Source of the DNA: Paenibacillus_AA sp045062745
GTDB taxonomy: Bacteria; Bacillota; Bacilli; Paenibacillales; NBRC-103111
Assembly (NCBI RefSeq): GCF_045062745.1
Contig: NZ_JBJGED010000036.1
Coordinates: forward strand, 7,655 to 71,654
Length of the DNA stretch: 64,000 bases
Direction: 5' to 3'
This document shows positions 1 to 7,773 of the stretch, piece by piece. Within the stretch, counting starts at the first letter, position 1; each line of letters begins with the position of its first letter. The notes beneath the pieces were generated by a model. The model was not told the DNA's origin. It did no database searches and worked only from the letters and a program-made list of their open reading frames with translations. The translations under genes and the position numbers were made by a program.

Positions 1-874
1 CGATCGTAAGCCACAGCATCTCCTTGACGATCGACTCCCCGCGGATTAACTGTCGCGCCATGTAGTCGTGGATCTTCTCCACCGGGACGTCCACGGTCAC
101 CTTCAGCACGTCCTCCCGCTCCCCGCGGTTGATGGCGAGCGTCCGGTGTGGCGGCAGCTTGCGGATCGGCTCCCGGTAGTTGTAGTACATCTCGTAGACG
201 GACTCCTGCTTCGCATCCTTCGCCTCCGTCACGAGGCTGCCCTGGTCGCGCGTGTACCCGCGCACCCAGGCGCGAATTTTGGCGTCGTCGGCGATCGTCT
301 CGGCGATGATGTCCATGGCGCCTTGGAGCGCCTCCTCCGCCGTGTTGACCTGCTTGTCCGGGTCTATGTATTTGGCCGCCTCCCGCTCGACAGAGCCCTG
401 CCTAGGCTGCGTCAGGATCCATAGGGCCAGCGGCTCCAGCCCCCGCTCTTTGGCCACGCTGGCCCGGGTCTTGCGCTTTTGCCGGTAAGGCCTGTACAGA
501 TCCTCGACCTCCTGCAGCTTCACCGACCGTTCGATGGCCGTGCGCAGCTCGTCCGACAGCTTGCCCTGCTCGTCGATGAGGCGGAGTACCTCCAGCTTGC
601 GATCCTCCAGGTTGCGCAAGTATTGCAGCCGCTCTTCGATCGAGCGCAGCTGCACTTCATCAAGCTCGCCCGTCATCTCCTTGCGGTACCGCGCGATGAA
701 CGGAATCGTGTTGCCGTCGTCCAGCAGCTCCATCGTCACTTTGACCTTGGTCGCCGGCAGCTGCAGTTCGGCCGAGATTTGCTTCAGGATGCGTTCCTGC
801 GTCTGTTTTTGCTGTTCGGGCGTCGGCTTGTATTTGTCGTTTGCTGCTTCTTCTACGGCTTGCTCTCGGGCCAT
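1..874 (-). CDS. tex: Tex, S1-domain RNA-binding transcription accessory protein (partial, N-terminal part)
   Basis: The reverse strand is open from 874 to the window edge and encodes about 290 residues of the Tex/YdcI family. I recognise the motif NTIPFIARYRKEMTGELDE at about residues 55-73 and PPHRTLAINRGERE further on, both hallmarks of the Tex N-terminal domain. The YqgF-like, helix-hairpin-helix and S1 domains expected in the roughly 720-residue family lie outside the window. I chose the ATG at 874 because an AGAGGA stretch lies about ten bases upstream; an in-frame ATG at 895 has no ribosome site. Tex binds nucleic acid in the cytoplasm and affects transcript turnover in other bacteria. 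It follows ndoA, as in Bacillus, but a terminator separates them. Confidence 0.93.
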   Translation of the reverse strand, partial: MAREQAVEEAANDKYKPTPEQQKQTQERILKQISAELQLPATKVKVTMELLDDGNTIPFIARYRKEMTGELDEVQLRSIEERLQYLRNLEDRKLEVLRLIDEQGKLSDELRTAIERSVKLQEVEDLYRPYRQKRKTRASVAKERGLEPLALWILTQPRQGSVEREAAKYIDPDKQVNTAEEALQGAMDIIAETIADDAKIRAWVRGYTRDQGSLVTEAKDAKQESVYEMYYNYREPIRKLPPHRTLAINRGEREDVLKVTVDVPVEKIHDYMARQLIRGESIVKEMLWLTI

Positions 875-933
875 CTCTCTACCATCCTCTACCATTGGAA
901 TCGTATAATCGCGGGTGCGGCGACCGGAAAACC

Positions 934-962
934 AAAAAAACGAGGGAGCTCTCACACCCTCG
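934..962 (-). terminator. Rho-independent terminator between ndoA and tex
   Basis: On the minus strand a six-base-pair stem (CGAGGG with CCCTCG, ten-base loop) is followed by seven T residues. It lies just downstream of the ndoA stop and upstream of tex, so it probably ends the ndoAI-ndoA transcript. Confidence 0.8.
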
Positions 963-990
963 TCCTTGCCGTTTTCGTACCTGGTACCCA

Positions 991-1341
991 TTAAAATTCA
1001 ATCAGTCCTACGCTGATCTGCAAGGAATCGTCCACCTTGCGCATCGTCTCGTCGTCCAAATGCGTAATCTTGTCCGTGAGCCTCTGTTTGTCAATTGTCC
1101 GAATCTGCTCCATCAGAATAACGGAATCGCGATCAAATCCATGCGTCTCGGCATCAATCTCGACATGCGTCGGCAGCTTCGCCTTCTGGATCTGGGCCGT
1201 GATGGCCGCCACGATCACCGTCGGGCTGAAGCGGTTGCCGATATCGTTCTGGATCACGAGGACCGGCCTTACGCCGCCCTGCTCCGATCCGACTACGGGA
1301 GACAAATCTGCAAAAAACACATCGCCACGTTTTACAATCAA
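991..1341 (-). CDS. ndoA: Endoribonuclease toxin NdoA (MazF/EndoA family)
   Basis: A 116-residue MazF-family mRNA interferase that cleaves single-stranded RNA in a sequence-specific way. The start MIVKRGDVFFADLSPVVGSE and the GGVRPVLVIQND segment are near-diagnostic of Bacillus EndoA. Arg25 and Thr48, the positions known to be catalytic in the Bacillus enzyme, are both present. Length is normal for the family. It begins three bases after the stop of the RHH antitoxin gene, so the pair is co-transcribed and probably co-translated. Regulation is expected by the antitoxin, which blocks the active site. This is the housekeeping chromosomal toxin found downstream of alr in most Bacillales, not a mobile addiction module. 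Confidence 0.97.
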   Translation of the reverse strand: MIVKRGDVFFADLSPVVGSEQGGVRPVLVIQNDIGNRFSPTVIVAAITAQIQKAKLPTHVEIDAETHGFDRDSVILMEQIRTIDKQRLTDKITHLDDETMRKVDDSLQISVGLIEF

Positions 1342-1344
1342 GCT

Positions 1345-1626
1345 CTACACCCCGCTTACTAAGCGATCGAGGGTACTATCCGCGTCTTCCTCCGCCTGAA
1401 ATGCCTCCGCTGCCATGTGAAGATTGATTTTTGCCATTTCCATGTACCCGCGCTGCATCATTTCCCGCAATTGACGCTTCTTCCGCTCCAAGAGGTACAG
1501 CTTCATTGCTTGACGGATGAACTCGCTGCGGTTGGAGTTTTCCTTCTCCACAATCCCGTCCACCTCTTGCAATAAATGATCCGGCAAACTAATCATGATC
1601 CGTTTGGTGTTATGCACATTGGCCAC
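1345..1626 (-). CDS. ndoAI: Antitoxin NdoAI (ribbon-helix-helix, CopG family)
   Basis: A 93-residue protein with an N-terminal ribbon-helix-helix: the strand KRIMISLPDHLL at about residues 8-19, then helices with NRSEFIRQAMKLYL. The charged C-terminal tail should wrap the NdoA dimer and inhibit it. The start is a GTG at 1626, with a GGGGGT ribosome site about nine bases upstream. It lies directly before ndoA and downstream of alr, the order conserved in Bacillus. Length is typical (93 residues in Bacillus subtilis). Confidence 0.95.
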   Translation of the reverse strand: MANVHNTKRIMISLPDHLLQEVDGIVEKENSNRSEFIRQAMKLYLLERKKRQLREMMQRGYMEMAKINLHMAAEAFQAEEDADSTLDRLVSGV

Positions 1627-1802
1627 CGATTACGCACCCCCAAAACATTCCCAAACCCATATTACCATTATGTCGTTAACCAAACCATTTTATACAATCC
1701 AAATATATGCCGCCGATGTAGCAATTATGCTATACCGGCCCTCAGGCGAGACTCCAGCTCATAAAAAACAAATTCGATAAAAAACGGCAAAATCCTTCTT
1801 TT

Positions 1803-1828
1803 CCACTCGTGGGAACTACTGGTAGTTC
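1803..1828. other. Inverted repeats between the alr repeat array and ndoAI
   Basis: A 7-2-7 palindrome (GAACTAC TG GTAGTTC, 1813-1828) is directly preceded by a smaller 4-2-4 palindrome (CCAC TC GTGG, 1803-1812). Neither is followed by a T tract, so this is not a standard terminator on either strand. It could be an operator for ndoAI or an RNA structure at the end of the alr message. The rest of the 1627-1840 spacer is AT-rich, shows nothing else certain, and probably carries the ndoAI promoter. Confidence 0.4.
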
Positions 1829-1840
1829 GGGCGATTTTCC

Positions 1841-2236
1841 GCTACCTTAAGAGCGGATTGGACACCTTCACTCGCTGTCCGTTTTTTGATATACACCCGC
1901 GGCACCCTGTGCCGACGCATCCGCTACCTCAAGAGTGGATTCGACACTTTGACTCGCTGCCCGTTCTTGATGTACACACGCGGCAACCTGTGCCGACGCT
2001 TCCACTATCTCAAGAGCGGATTCGACACTTTGACCCGCTGCCCGTTCTTCATGTACACCCGCGGTACGCTGTGCCGACGCTTCCACTACCTCAAGAGCGG
2101 ATTCGACACCTTCACCCGCTGTCCATTCTTGATGTACACCCGCGGAACTCTGTGCCGACGCTTCCACTATCTCAAGAGCGGATTCGACACCTTCACTCGC
2201 TGTCCGTTTTTGATATACACCCGTGGCACCCTGTGC
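1841..2236 (-). repeat. Tandem array of 81-bp units derived from the 3' end of alr
   Basis: The last 23 or so codons of alr plus a short downstream stretch recur four more times head-to-tail. Unit starts are at 2166 (native alr end), 2085, 2004, 1923 and 1841. The period is exactly 81 bases (27 codons); the most distal unit has one extra base in an A run and is frameshifted. In the alr frame each of the first three copies encodes a near-identical C-terminus (VPRVYIKNGQRVKVSNPLLR or a close variant) ending at TAG. The native unit and the first copy differ at eight bases, all synonymous third positions. Homology ends near 2236, inside alr. Confidence 0.95.
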
Positions 2237-3333
2237 GAAATCATGCAGGTGATCTCATAGTTCACCGTTCCGAGCAATGTTGCGAGATTTTCCGCGGAGA
2301 TGCATTCCGCCCCTTGACGCCCCATGAGCACCACTTCATCGTCCAAAGTCACTTGGTCCAAGGCGGTCGCGTTGATCATGCACTGGTCCATACAGATGCG
2401 CCCGACGACGGGCACCCGCTTCCCTTGCACCAGCGCTTCCACCCGTCCGGACAGCATCCGGCTATACCCGTCCGCATACCCGACCGGCAGTGTTGCAATC
2501 GTCTCCTCATCCTTCGTCCGATAGGTTACTCCATAGCTGATGCCCGTTCCTGGCGGCACCGTCTTGACCATCACCGGCTTCGTATACAGGCTCATCACCG
2601 GTTGCAGATCCAGCCGCTCCATGTGCACCTCTTCCGAAGGGTATAGCCCATACATGCTGATGCCGAGGCGCACCATATTATAGGAAAGCTCGGGACAATC
2701 GATCGCCGCCGCGCTGTTCCCCGTGTGCACATAGGGAAAGGTCACGCCTTGCTGTGCGAAATGGGCTATCACTTTGTCGAATCGGTTGTGCTGCATTCCG
2801 GTGTACGCTTTGTCCCGCTCGTCGGAGCTGGCGAAATGCGTGTACACGCCTTCCACTTCTACCTCTGGCATCCCCAGGGCCTGTTCCAAAAATGCAATCG
2901 CTTCATCTGTGTCGGTCAGCCCGAGCCTTCCCATGCCGGTGTCCAGTTTCACGTGGACCTTCAGCTTGTGCTCGGGATTCGCATGCTGTGCTGCCGCTCG
3001 CAGCACCTCTTGGCTGAATACCGTTAGCGTAACGTCGTGTTCCAGGGCAGCCGGGATTGCCTCAGGCGGCGTATAGCCCAGCACCAGGATTGGGAGTCGG
3101 ACTCCGGTCTGGCGCAGCTCGATCGCTTCATCGAGGAAAGCCACTCCAGCGTATGTCGCTCCGGCCTCCACCGCTTCCCGCAGAACCTCCACCGCTCCAT
3201 GCCCGTAGGCATCCGCTTTCACCACCGCCATCATCGCCATCTCGGGAGGCAGCCACTGGCGAAAGCAGCTTACATTGTGATGCACTGCATCGAGAGACAC
3301 CTCCACCCAAGTCGGGCGATAAAACGTGTCCAT
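2167..3333 (-). CDS. alr: Alanine racemase
   Basis: A PLP-dependent racemase converting L-alanine to D-alanine for peptidoglycan. The protein is 388 residues from the chosen start MDTFYRPTWVEVSLDAV; an AAGGTGAG ribosome site lies just upstream, whereas the longer GTG-initiated frame (to 3369) has none. The PLP lysine is Lys39 in VVKADAYGHG. The second catalytic base, a tyrosine, is in GISYGVTYRT near residue 265. The N-terminal TIM barrel and C-terminal beta domain are complete. The final residues are encoded by the first unit of the 81-bp repeat array, so the true C-terminus is duplicated downstream. It sits upstream of ndoAI/ndoA as in Bacillus. Confidence 0.97.
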   Translation of the reverse strand: MDTFYRPTWVEVSLDAVHHNVSCFRQWLPPEMAMMAVVKADAYGHGAVEVLREAVEAGATYAGVAFLDEAIELRQTGVRLPILVLGYTPPEAIPAALEHDVTLTVFSQEVLRAAAQHANPEHKLKVHVKLDTGMGRLGLTDTDEAIAFLEQALGMPEVEVEGVYTHFASSDERDKAYTGMQHNRFDKVIAHFAQQGVTFPYVHTGNSAAAIDCPELSYNMVRLGISMYGLYPSEEVHMERLDLQPVMSLYTKPVMVKTVPPGTGISYGVTYRTKDEETIATLPVGYADGYSRMLSGRVEALVQGKRVPVVGRICMDQCMINATALDQVTLDDEVVLMGRQGAECISAENLATLLGTVNYEITCMISHRVPRVYIKNGQRVKVSNPLLR

Positions 3334-3433
3334 CTGACTCACCTTCTCACCTAAATCCACTAGAGACACATAAAACCATGTTAAACGCTACCCGTTCCGG
3401 CTGTCAAATGGGAATGGTTCCAATTCGTAAACG

Positions 3434-3485
3434 AAAAGGAAATCCCAGAGAGCGCGGCGCGAGGCCTTTTCCGGGATTTCCTTTT
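3434..3485. terminator. Terminator downstream of the ydcC-like gene
   Basis: A long stem pairs AAAAGGAAATCCC with GGGATTTCCTTTT around a GC-rich loop. Both arms are flanked by A/T runs, so it could act on either strand. It lies 49 bases after the stop of the lipoprotein gene and upstream of alr. Confidence 0.75.
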
Positions 3486-3533
3486 ATAGGATGAAGCTAT
3501 GCTTTTGTAAGATTACGTGCGATTACCGTACGG

Positions 3534-5204
3534 TTATTTGCCGACTTGCCCTTGTACGGACTGGGCGATTTGGATCATTTCGGTTTGTGGGAGGTCGCTG
3601 GTGGACAGCCGGTACTCCATGCCGTCATACGTCCAAGTCAGCGTCCGCAAGCCGTTCTTGTCGCCCGTCACCACGCCCAAGGTGTAGCCCAGGTCGAGGA
3701 TGTCGCCCGGCAAGAACGTCACCGTCACCGCACGAGGCTGCATCTCCGTCAGCGTGTAGTTGTACTTGCCGGTGTAGCGGAACAGGATAGCCTGCTCGTC
3801 GCCGACTTTAATCTGCTTCACTTCTTGCTTCACGACGTTCTTCGGCGTATACTCTGGCTCGACCAAGCCCAGTACTTGTTGCAACGCTTCATGATTGTTT
3901 TGCGCCGTTGCGGCCGCTCCGGTGCCGGTTGCAGCTCCGGTGGACGTCGACGATGTTGGGCTTGATTTGGAGGCGTCTGTTGTTGTGCCAGACTTGGAGG
4001 CGTCGGTAGTTGTACCGGCTTTCGCACCGGCGCCGGCTGCTGCGCCGCTTGTGGCTGCGCCATTGGCGCTGCCAGTGCCCGTAGTGCCGGCTGCCGTTCC
4101 GGATTTCGTGGCTCCGTTCGCACCTGCTGCACTCGTGCTGCCCGTCGCTGCTGTGCTCGAGCCGTTCGCCGCAGTACTATTGGCGGTGCCGCTGGTCGTG
4201 CCGTTGCCAGTTGCTCCGGCATTCGCGGCCGTACCTGTACCTGTACCAGTTCCTGCTCCTGCCTTTCCGGCGCCGTCTGCAGCCGTCCCTGTGCTCGCTC
4301 CCGCCTTACCGTCGCCGGTTGCAGCTGTCCCTGTGCTTGCTCCCGCCTTACCGTCGCCGGTTGTGCCGGTTCCGGTCGTGGCGCTAGTACCTTGCGTCCC
4401 GCTTGTCGTACCCGTCGTCGCTTTGCTCGACCCGGCCGCCCCAGCCGTGCCGCCGGTTCCGGTCGCGGTACTCCCGGCTGCCGTACCGGTAGCCGTCCCT
4501 GCCTCCGGCGATCCCGCCTTCGTGTTCGTGCTGGTCCCGCCCGTCGCCGTCGTCGGCATCGACTTCAGGTTCCAGCTCGTCATATTGCGCTGCATATCAA
4601 AGGAATCCTTCTCAAACTTTTTGCCAAACTCGAACTGCGTAAAGTCCACAACCACCATCACATTATTGCGCTCGTCCGACACTTCCACATGCTGAGGGGC
4701 CAGCGTCTTCTTGTTCAGCCAGATCTTCTGGCGGGCGAGAAGGCCGTTCTGGTAGTTCGCAGCGACGTCGAAGACATACGCATCCTTCTCGGTGTTAAAC
4801 TGCCGCTCCGTGTCCGTCACAATGCTCTGAACGAGCGATTGGTACAGATACACCTGACCGGAGTTTTCCGGCCAATCGCTTTGGAACCGGAACATCTTAT
4901 TCAGATGCGGGGTGAGCACGAACACCCCTTCATCGTTGCGTAGCACGATTTGCGTTACATCCTTAGACTCATTCGTCAGGGAGATGCGGTAGAAATGCGG
5001 CGCCTGGTACCAAACTTCCACATCATACTTCTGCGGCTGTTGCCCGGTCTGCAGAATCATCTGCCCCGATCCCTGATAACTGTCCAGTTTGCTGACCACA
5101 TGATCCAAATCGTTTACCACTTGCCCTGCGTTCCTTGTTCCACAACCGGCTGCAACCAGTGCTATGCCCATCACGATGGCCAATATCCATGTGATCCGAC
5201 GCAT
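3534..5204 (-). CDS. YdcC/LolA-like lipoprotein with a long Thr/Gly/Ala insert
   Basis: A 556-residue lipoprotein. The signal peptide ends in a lipobox with Cys21 (VAAGC), so it should be anchored to the outer face of the membrane. Residues 25-215 resemble the LolA-like outer-membrane-lipoprotein-carrier fold of Bacillus YdcC and the related clostridial GerS (YQGSGQMILQTGQQPQKYDV, RQKIWLNKKTLAPQHVEV). Residues 217-437 are low-complexity Thr/Gly/Ala/Ser. Residues 438-556 form a conserved C-terminal domain of the DUF4367 kind. Bacillus YdcC is only about 340 residues, so the insert accounts for the extra length. Position directly upstream of alr matches Bacillus. The family is linked to sporulation; the exact function here is not known. 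Confidence 0.82.
   Translation of the reverse strand: MRRITWILAIVMGIALVAAGCGTRNAGQVVNDLDHVVSKLDSYQGSGQMILQTGQQPQKYDVEVWYQAPHFYRISLTNESKDVTQIVLRNDEGVFVLTPHLNKMFRFQSDWPENSGQVYLYQSLVQSIVTDTERQFNTEKDAYVFDVAANYQNGLLARQKIWLNKKTLAPQHVEVSDERNNVMVVVDFTQFEFGKKFEKDSFDMQRNMTSWNLKSMPTTATGGTSTNTKAGSPEAGTATGTAAGSTATGTGGTAGAAGSSKATTGTTSGTQGTSATTGTGTTGDGKAGASTGTAATGDGKAGASTGTAADGAGKAGAGTGTGTGTAANAGATGNGTTSGTANSTAANGSSTAATGSTSAAGANGATKSGTAAGTTGTGSANGAATSGAAAGAGAKAGTTTDASKSGTTTDASKSSPTSSTSTGAATGTGAAATAQNNHEALQQVLGLVEPEYTPKNVVKQEVKQIKVGDEQAILFRYTGKYNYTLTEMQPRAVTVTFLPGDILDLGYTLGVVTGDKNGLRTLTWTYDGMEYRLSTSDLPQTEMIQIAQSVQGQVGK
3894..4556 (-). repeat. Low-complexity Thr/Gly/Ala/Ser coding repeat inside the lipoprotein
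   Basis: About 220 codons are built almost only from Thr, Gly, Ala, Ser and occasional Lys/Asp. A clear internal repeat GDGKAGASTGTAA occurs in near-identical tandem form around 4255-4370. The DNA is repetitive enough for slippage or unequal recombination, which would change length in frame. Confidence 0.85.
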
Positions 5205-5244
5205 TGCATCATCCCCTCTTCACACGTAATGAACTACTTGTACA

Positions 5245-5274
5245 ATGTCTATGAGGGGGGTTGTTCGATTATGC
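5245..5274 (-). promoter_or_regulatory. Possible SigmaE-type promoter of the ydcC-like gene
   Basis: On the minus strand GCATAAT and CATAGACAT are separated by 14 bases, resembling the mother-cell SigmaE consensus (KMATATT, 13-15 bases, CATACANT). It lies about 40 bases upstream of the start. From memory, ydcC belongs to the SigmaE regulon in Bacillus subtilis. The rest of 5205-5312 shows nothing certain. Confidence 0.4.
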
Positions 5275-5312
5275 GGACTAGTTTCACCAGAGAATCTTGT
5301 CATTATGTTGAT

Positions 5313-6716
5313 TTAGAATTGAAAATAAATAAATGGTGAAAAACTTACTGGCATCAAAAAGAGTAAACCTAATAATACGAAAAAGAAAACAAACAGACCA
5401 CTAAAAGTAGTCAATTTGAGAACGGCATACCCCTTCTTTCTTTTACCAAAAATATGACAAACAACAATCAGAGGTAATATTAACAAAAACGATGTAGGAA
5501 TCCACAAAATACCTTTATCCGGAGTGAAAAATAACAATTTCTTAATTATGTACATAGCAGTATCAATATTTGGTGATCTAAAGAAAACCCAAGTCAAACA
5601 AACAAAAGTTACTGTAACAAGCCAAGACCATGTTTTGTAAACAATCGTATGAATTTCTTTTCCGCGTAAAATGTACTCCAAGTATAGCTTATGAGCAACT
5701 AACGCTATTCCGTGAAGCCCTCCCCAAATAACGAAATTCCAACTGGCTCCATGCCATAACCCTCCTAGAAGCATTACTATGGACAAGTTAATCAGTTGTC
5801 GCACTTTCCCTTTTCTGTTTCCACCCAGAGAAATATACAAGTATTCCCTCAACCAGGAGGATAAGGAAATATGCCATCGTTTCCAGAATTCAGTCATACT
5901 TCGAGAGATATAGGGCATGTTAAAATTATGGGGAATCTCGAATCCCAAACATTTTGCCGATCCAATAGCCATATCAGTATATCCTGAAAAATCACAATAA
6001 ATTTGTATAGCGTATGCAATCACTGCTAACCAAATTGAAAAAGAACTATAAACCTCGGAATCTTTAAAAACGGGATCCACGAATAAAGCCAACCTGTCAG
6101 CTATTAATACTTTCTTTAGCATCCCAAACAAAAAAATTTGGACCCCGATTTCAACATTAACCCATCTTATTCTGATTTCCTTCTTGAGTTGAGGTAGAAA
6201 ATGAGACGGTTTTAATATCGGACCAGCTATTAGATGTGGAAAAAAAGCTACTAAAAGGGCAAAATCACCAAATGAATCCGCTGATTTTCCCGTTTTCCGG
6301 TAGATATCAATCGTATAGCTCATTACTTCGAACGTAATAAAAGAGATCCCTACTGGCAAAATAATATCTAATAGCGAGAATCTTACTCCTATTGAATCTA
6401 ACATATTATTAGCAGATTCGATAAAAAAGTTATAATACTTGAAGTAACCAAGAACACATAAATTAAAAAAAACACTTATTAACAGCCATAACTTTCTACC
6501 TTTTTCTTGATTGGATTCCTCAATCTTTTTTCCAATAAAGAAATTAACAACTGTCATAAGAAACATTAATGCTACAAATCTATAATCCCAGTAAGAATAA
6601 AAATAATAACTACTCAATAATAAAATTGTCTTTTTAACTCTGCCTGACTTAATAATAATGAGTAATACAATAACTCCAACCATAAAAACCAAATAATCAA
6701 TACTTGAGAAGATCAT
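5313..6716 (-). CDS. MBOAT family O-acyltransferase (AlgI/DltB-like)
   Basis: A 467-residue polytopic membrane protein of the MBOAT family, which moves acyl (often acetyl) groups across the membrane to extracytoplasmic glycans. The conserved block FWKRWHISLSSWLREYLYI lies at about residues 277-295, and the invariant histidine is His322 in GGLWHGASWNF. Length is normal for the AlgI group. The start overlaps the preceding SGNH gene by four bases (ATGA), which points to translational coupling and a two-protein acylation device like AlgI with AlgJ/AlgX. Last gene of the first polysaccharide operon. The acyl donor and acceptor cannot be read from sequence. Confidence 0.92.
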   Translation of the reverse strand: MIFSSIDYLVFMVGVIVLLIIIKSGRVKKTILLLSSYYFYSYWDYRFVALMFLMTVVNFFIGKKIEESNQEKGRKLWLLISVFFNLCVLGYFKYYNFFIESANNMLDSIGVRFSLLDIILPVGISFITFEVMSYTIDIYRKTGKSADSFGDFALLVAFFPHLIAGPILKPSHFLPQLKKEIRIRWVNVEIGVQIFLFGMLKKVLIADRLALFVDPVFKDSEVYSSFSIWLAVIAYAIQIYCDFSGYTDMAIGSAKCLGFEIPHNFNMPYISRSMTEFWKRWHISLSSWLREYLYISLGGNRKGKVRQLINLSIVMLLGGLWHGASWNFVIWGGLHGIALVAHKLYLEYILRGKEIHTIVYKTWSWLVTVTFVCLTWVFFRSPNIDTAMYIIKKLLFFTPDKGILWIPTSFLLILPLIVVCHIFGKRKKGYAVLKLTTFSGLFVFFFVLLGLLFLMPVSFSPFIYFQF

Positions 6717-7747
6717 TTCAATATCCTACCTTCAAAGAAAGAAACTAATTTTAAAGCTATTAATTTATGTCCTATCTCATTAATATGTCCAACTCCAGGC
6801 TTGGTATTATAGAATCCATAGCTGGGCCATTTTCTATTATTATCATTATTAACAAAGGTTTCACGCATATTAATTACGTTAACTCCAACCTTTTCACCAT
6901 ATAATTGCACCTTTTCTTCAAATATCGAAGGAGGTTCATTTAAATATTGATAATTTAACGTCGGAATGTATATCACTAAAACATTATTATAATTCTTTTT
7001 TAGTGTTTCCATCGTCCAAGCAATTAAACTTTCGTCATAATGAGAGGGTTCCTTACTATTTGTTCGGATTTCTTGAGTATCCTGAGTTTTGGAAGAGGTG
7101 GAAGTAATAAATTTTTGCAGCTTATCTGCTCCGATTCTTACTGTGGAATAATTTAATAAGAAATATAAATTTTTTAATTTCTGCGCAATCTCATTGTTAC
7201 TAGCAAAGTGTGTATTTTGAAAGGTTTTGAAGCCATCTCCATTTTTTTTAACAAAGAAGTTGGCATCGCCGCTTAACATTTCACTGAAATCTCCGTCATT
7301 TATTTCGACAACAACATAATTCGGCTTGTACTCATTATTGTAATAATTCGCTAAGTGCAAATAATGGGCAGGGGAAGCATAGCTTCTTCCTAAATTAATA
7401 GTAATAACTTCGGAAAATCCCTTCTCTTTTAAAATCAGTTCTGTTAAGTTAGAATATTTGTCCTGATCAGATACCTGGACTCCTTCTGTAAAGGAATCAC
7501 CAAGAACAAGTATCCGATAACGTTCATTCATATCACTTGGAACTGGTTTACCAACAACACCATTTGGGAAAATTTTTGTTCTACTAAATCCTTCTGAACC
7601 TTGTAAATAGGTACCCTCATTTAATATTTTCCCCATCACAGGATGGTTACTGTAACCTGTCGTACTAATAATGGTGTTCTGTAATATTAGTTCCCAAATG
7701 AGAAGAGCTAACAATCCAGAAACCAGTATTTTAGAAATAATTTTCAT
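6713..7747 (-). CDS. SGNH/GDSL-hydrolase-like partner of the MBOAT acyltransferase
   Basis: A 344-residue protein with an N-terminal membrane anchor (residues about 5-28) and an extracytoplasmic SGNH-type domain. Block I is RILVLGDSFTEG with the nucleophile Ser85; the C-terminal block is GHINEIGH with His321. The aspartate usually two residues before that histidine is replaced by Val319, so the triad is incomplete by the canonical pattern. Related proteins next to MBOAT enzymes accept the acyl group and pass it to the polysaccharide. Coupled to the MBOAT gene by a four-base overlap and 26 bases after the initiating transferase gene. Confidence 0.8.
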   Translation of the reverse strand: MKIISKILVSGLLALLIWELILQNTIISTTGYSNHPVMGKILNEGTYLQGSEGFSRTKIFPNGVVGKPVPSDMNERYRILVLGDSFTEGVQVSDQDKYSNLTELILKEKGFSEVITINLGRSYASPAHYLHLANYYNNEYKPNYVVVEINDGDFSEMLSGDANFFVKKNGDGFKTFQNTHFASNNEIAQKLKNLYFLLNYSTVRIGADKLQKFITSTSSKTQDTQEIRTNSKEPSHYDESLIAWTMETLKKNYNNVLVIYIPTLNYQYLNEPPSIFEEKVQLYGEKVGVNVINMRETFVNNDNNRKWPSYGFYNTKPGVGHINEIGHKLIALKLVSFFEGRILK

Positions 7748-7773
7748 GTCCCAACCTTCAGTTCCCTTTAATA

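Noticed and set aside
68..1399. Plus-strand frames opposite tex and ndoA
   Set aside because: The minus strand encodes well-known conserved proteins; the plus frames have no homologue I know and come from GC-rich codon bias.
991..1626. Mobile toxin-antitoxin module
   Set aside because: The pair is in its usual place after alr and before tex, so it is the core ndoAI-ndoA locus.
1841..2236. CRISPR array
   Set aside because: The units are contiguous copies without unique spacers, and match the alr coding end.
1868..2260. Open frames across the 81-bp repeats that look like repetitive proteins on both strands
   Set aside because: They exist only because the 27-codon period keeps all frames open; the repeats derive from the alr end, and no ribosome site or homologue supports translation in these frames.
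3895..4943. Long plus-strand frames rich in Val, Ala and Pro opposite the lipoprotein gene
   Set aside because: They are the antisense of the Thr/Gly/Ala low-complexity tract; no start signal.
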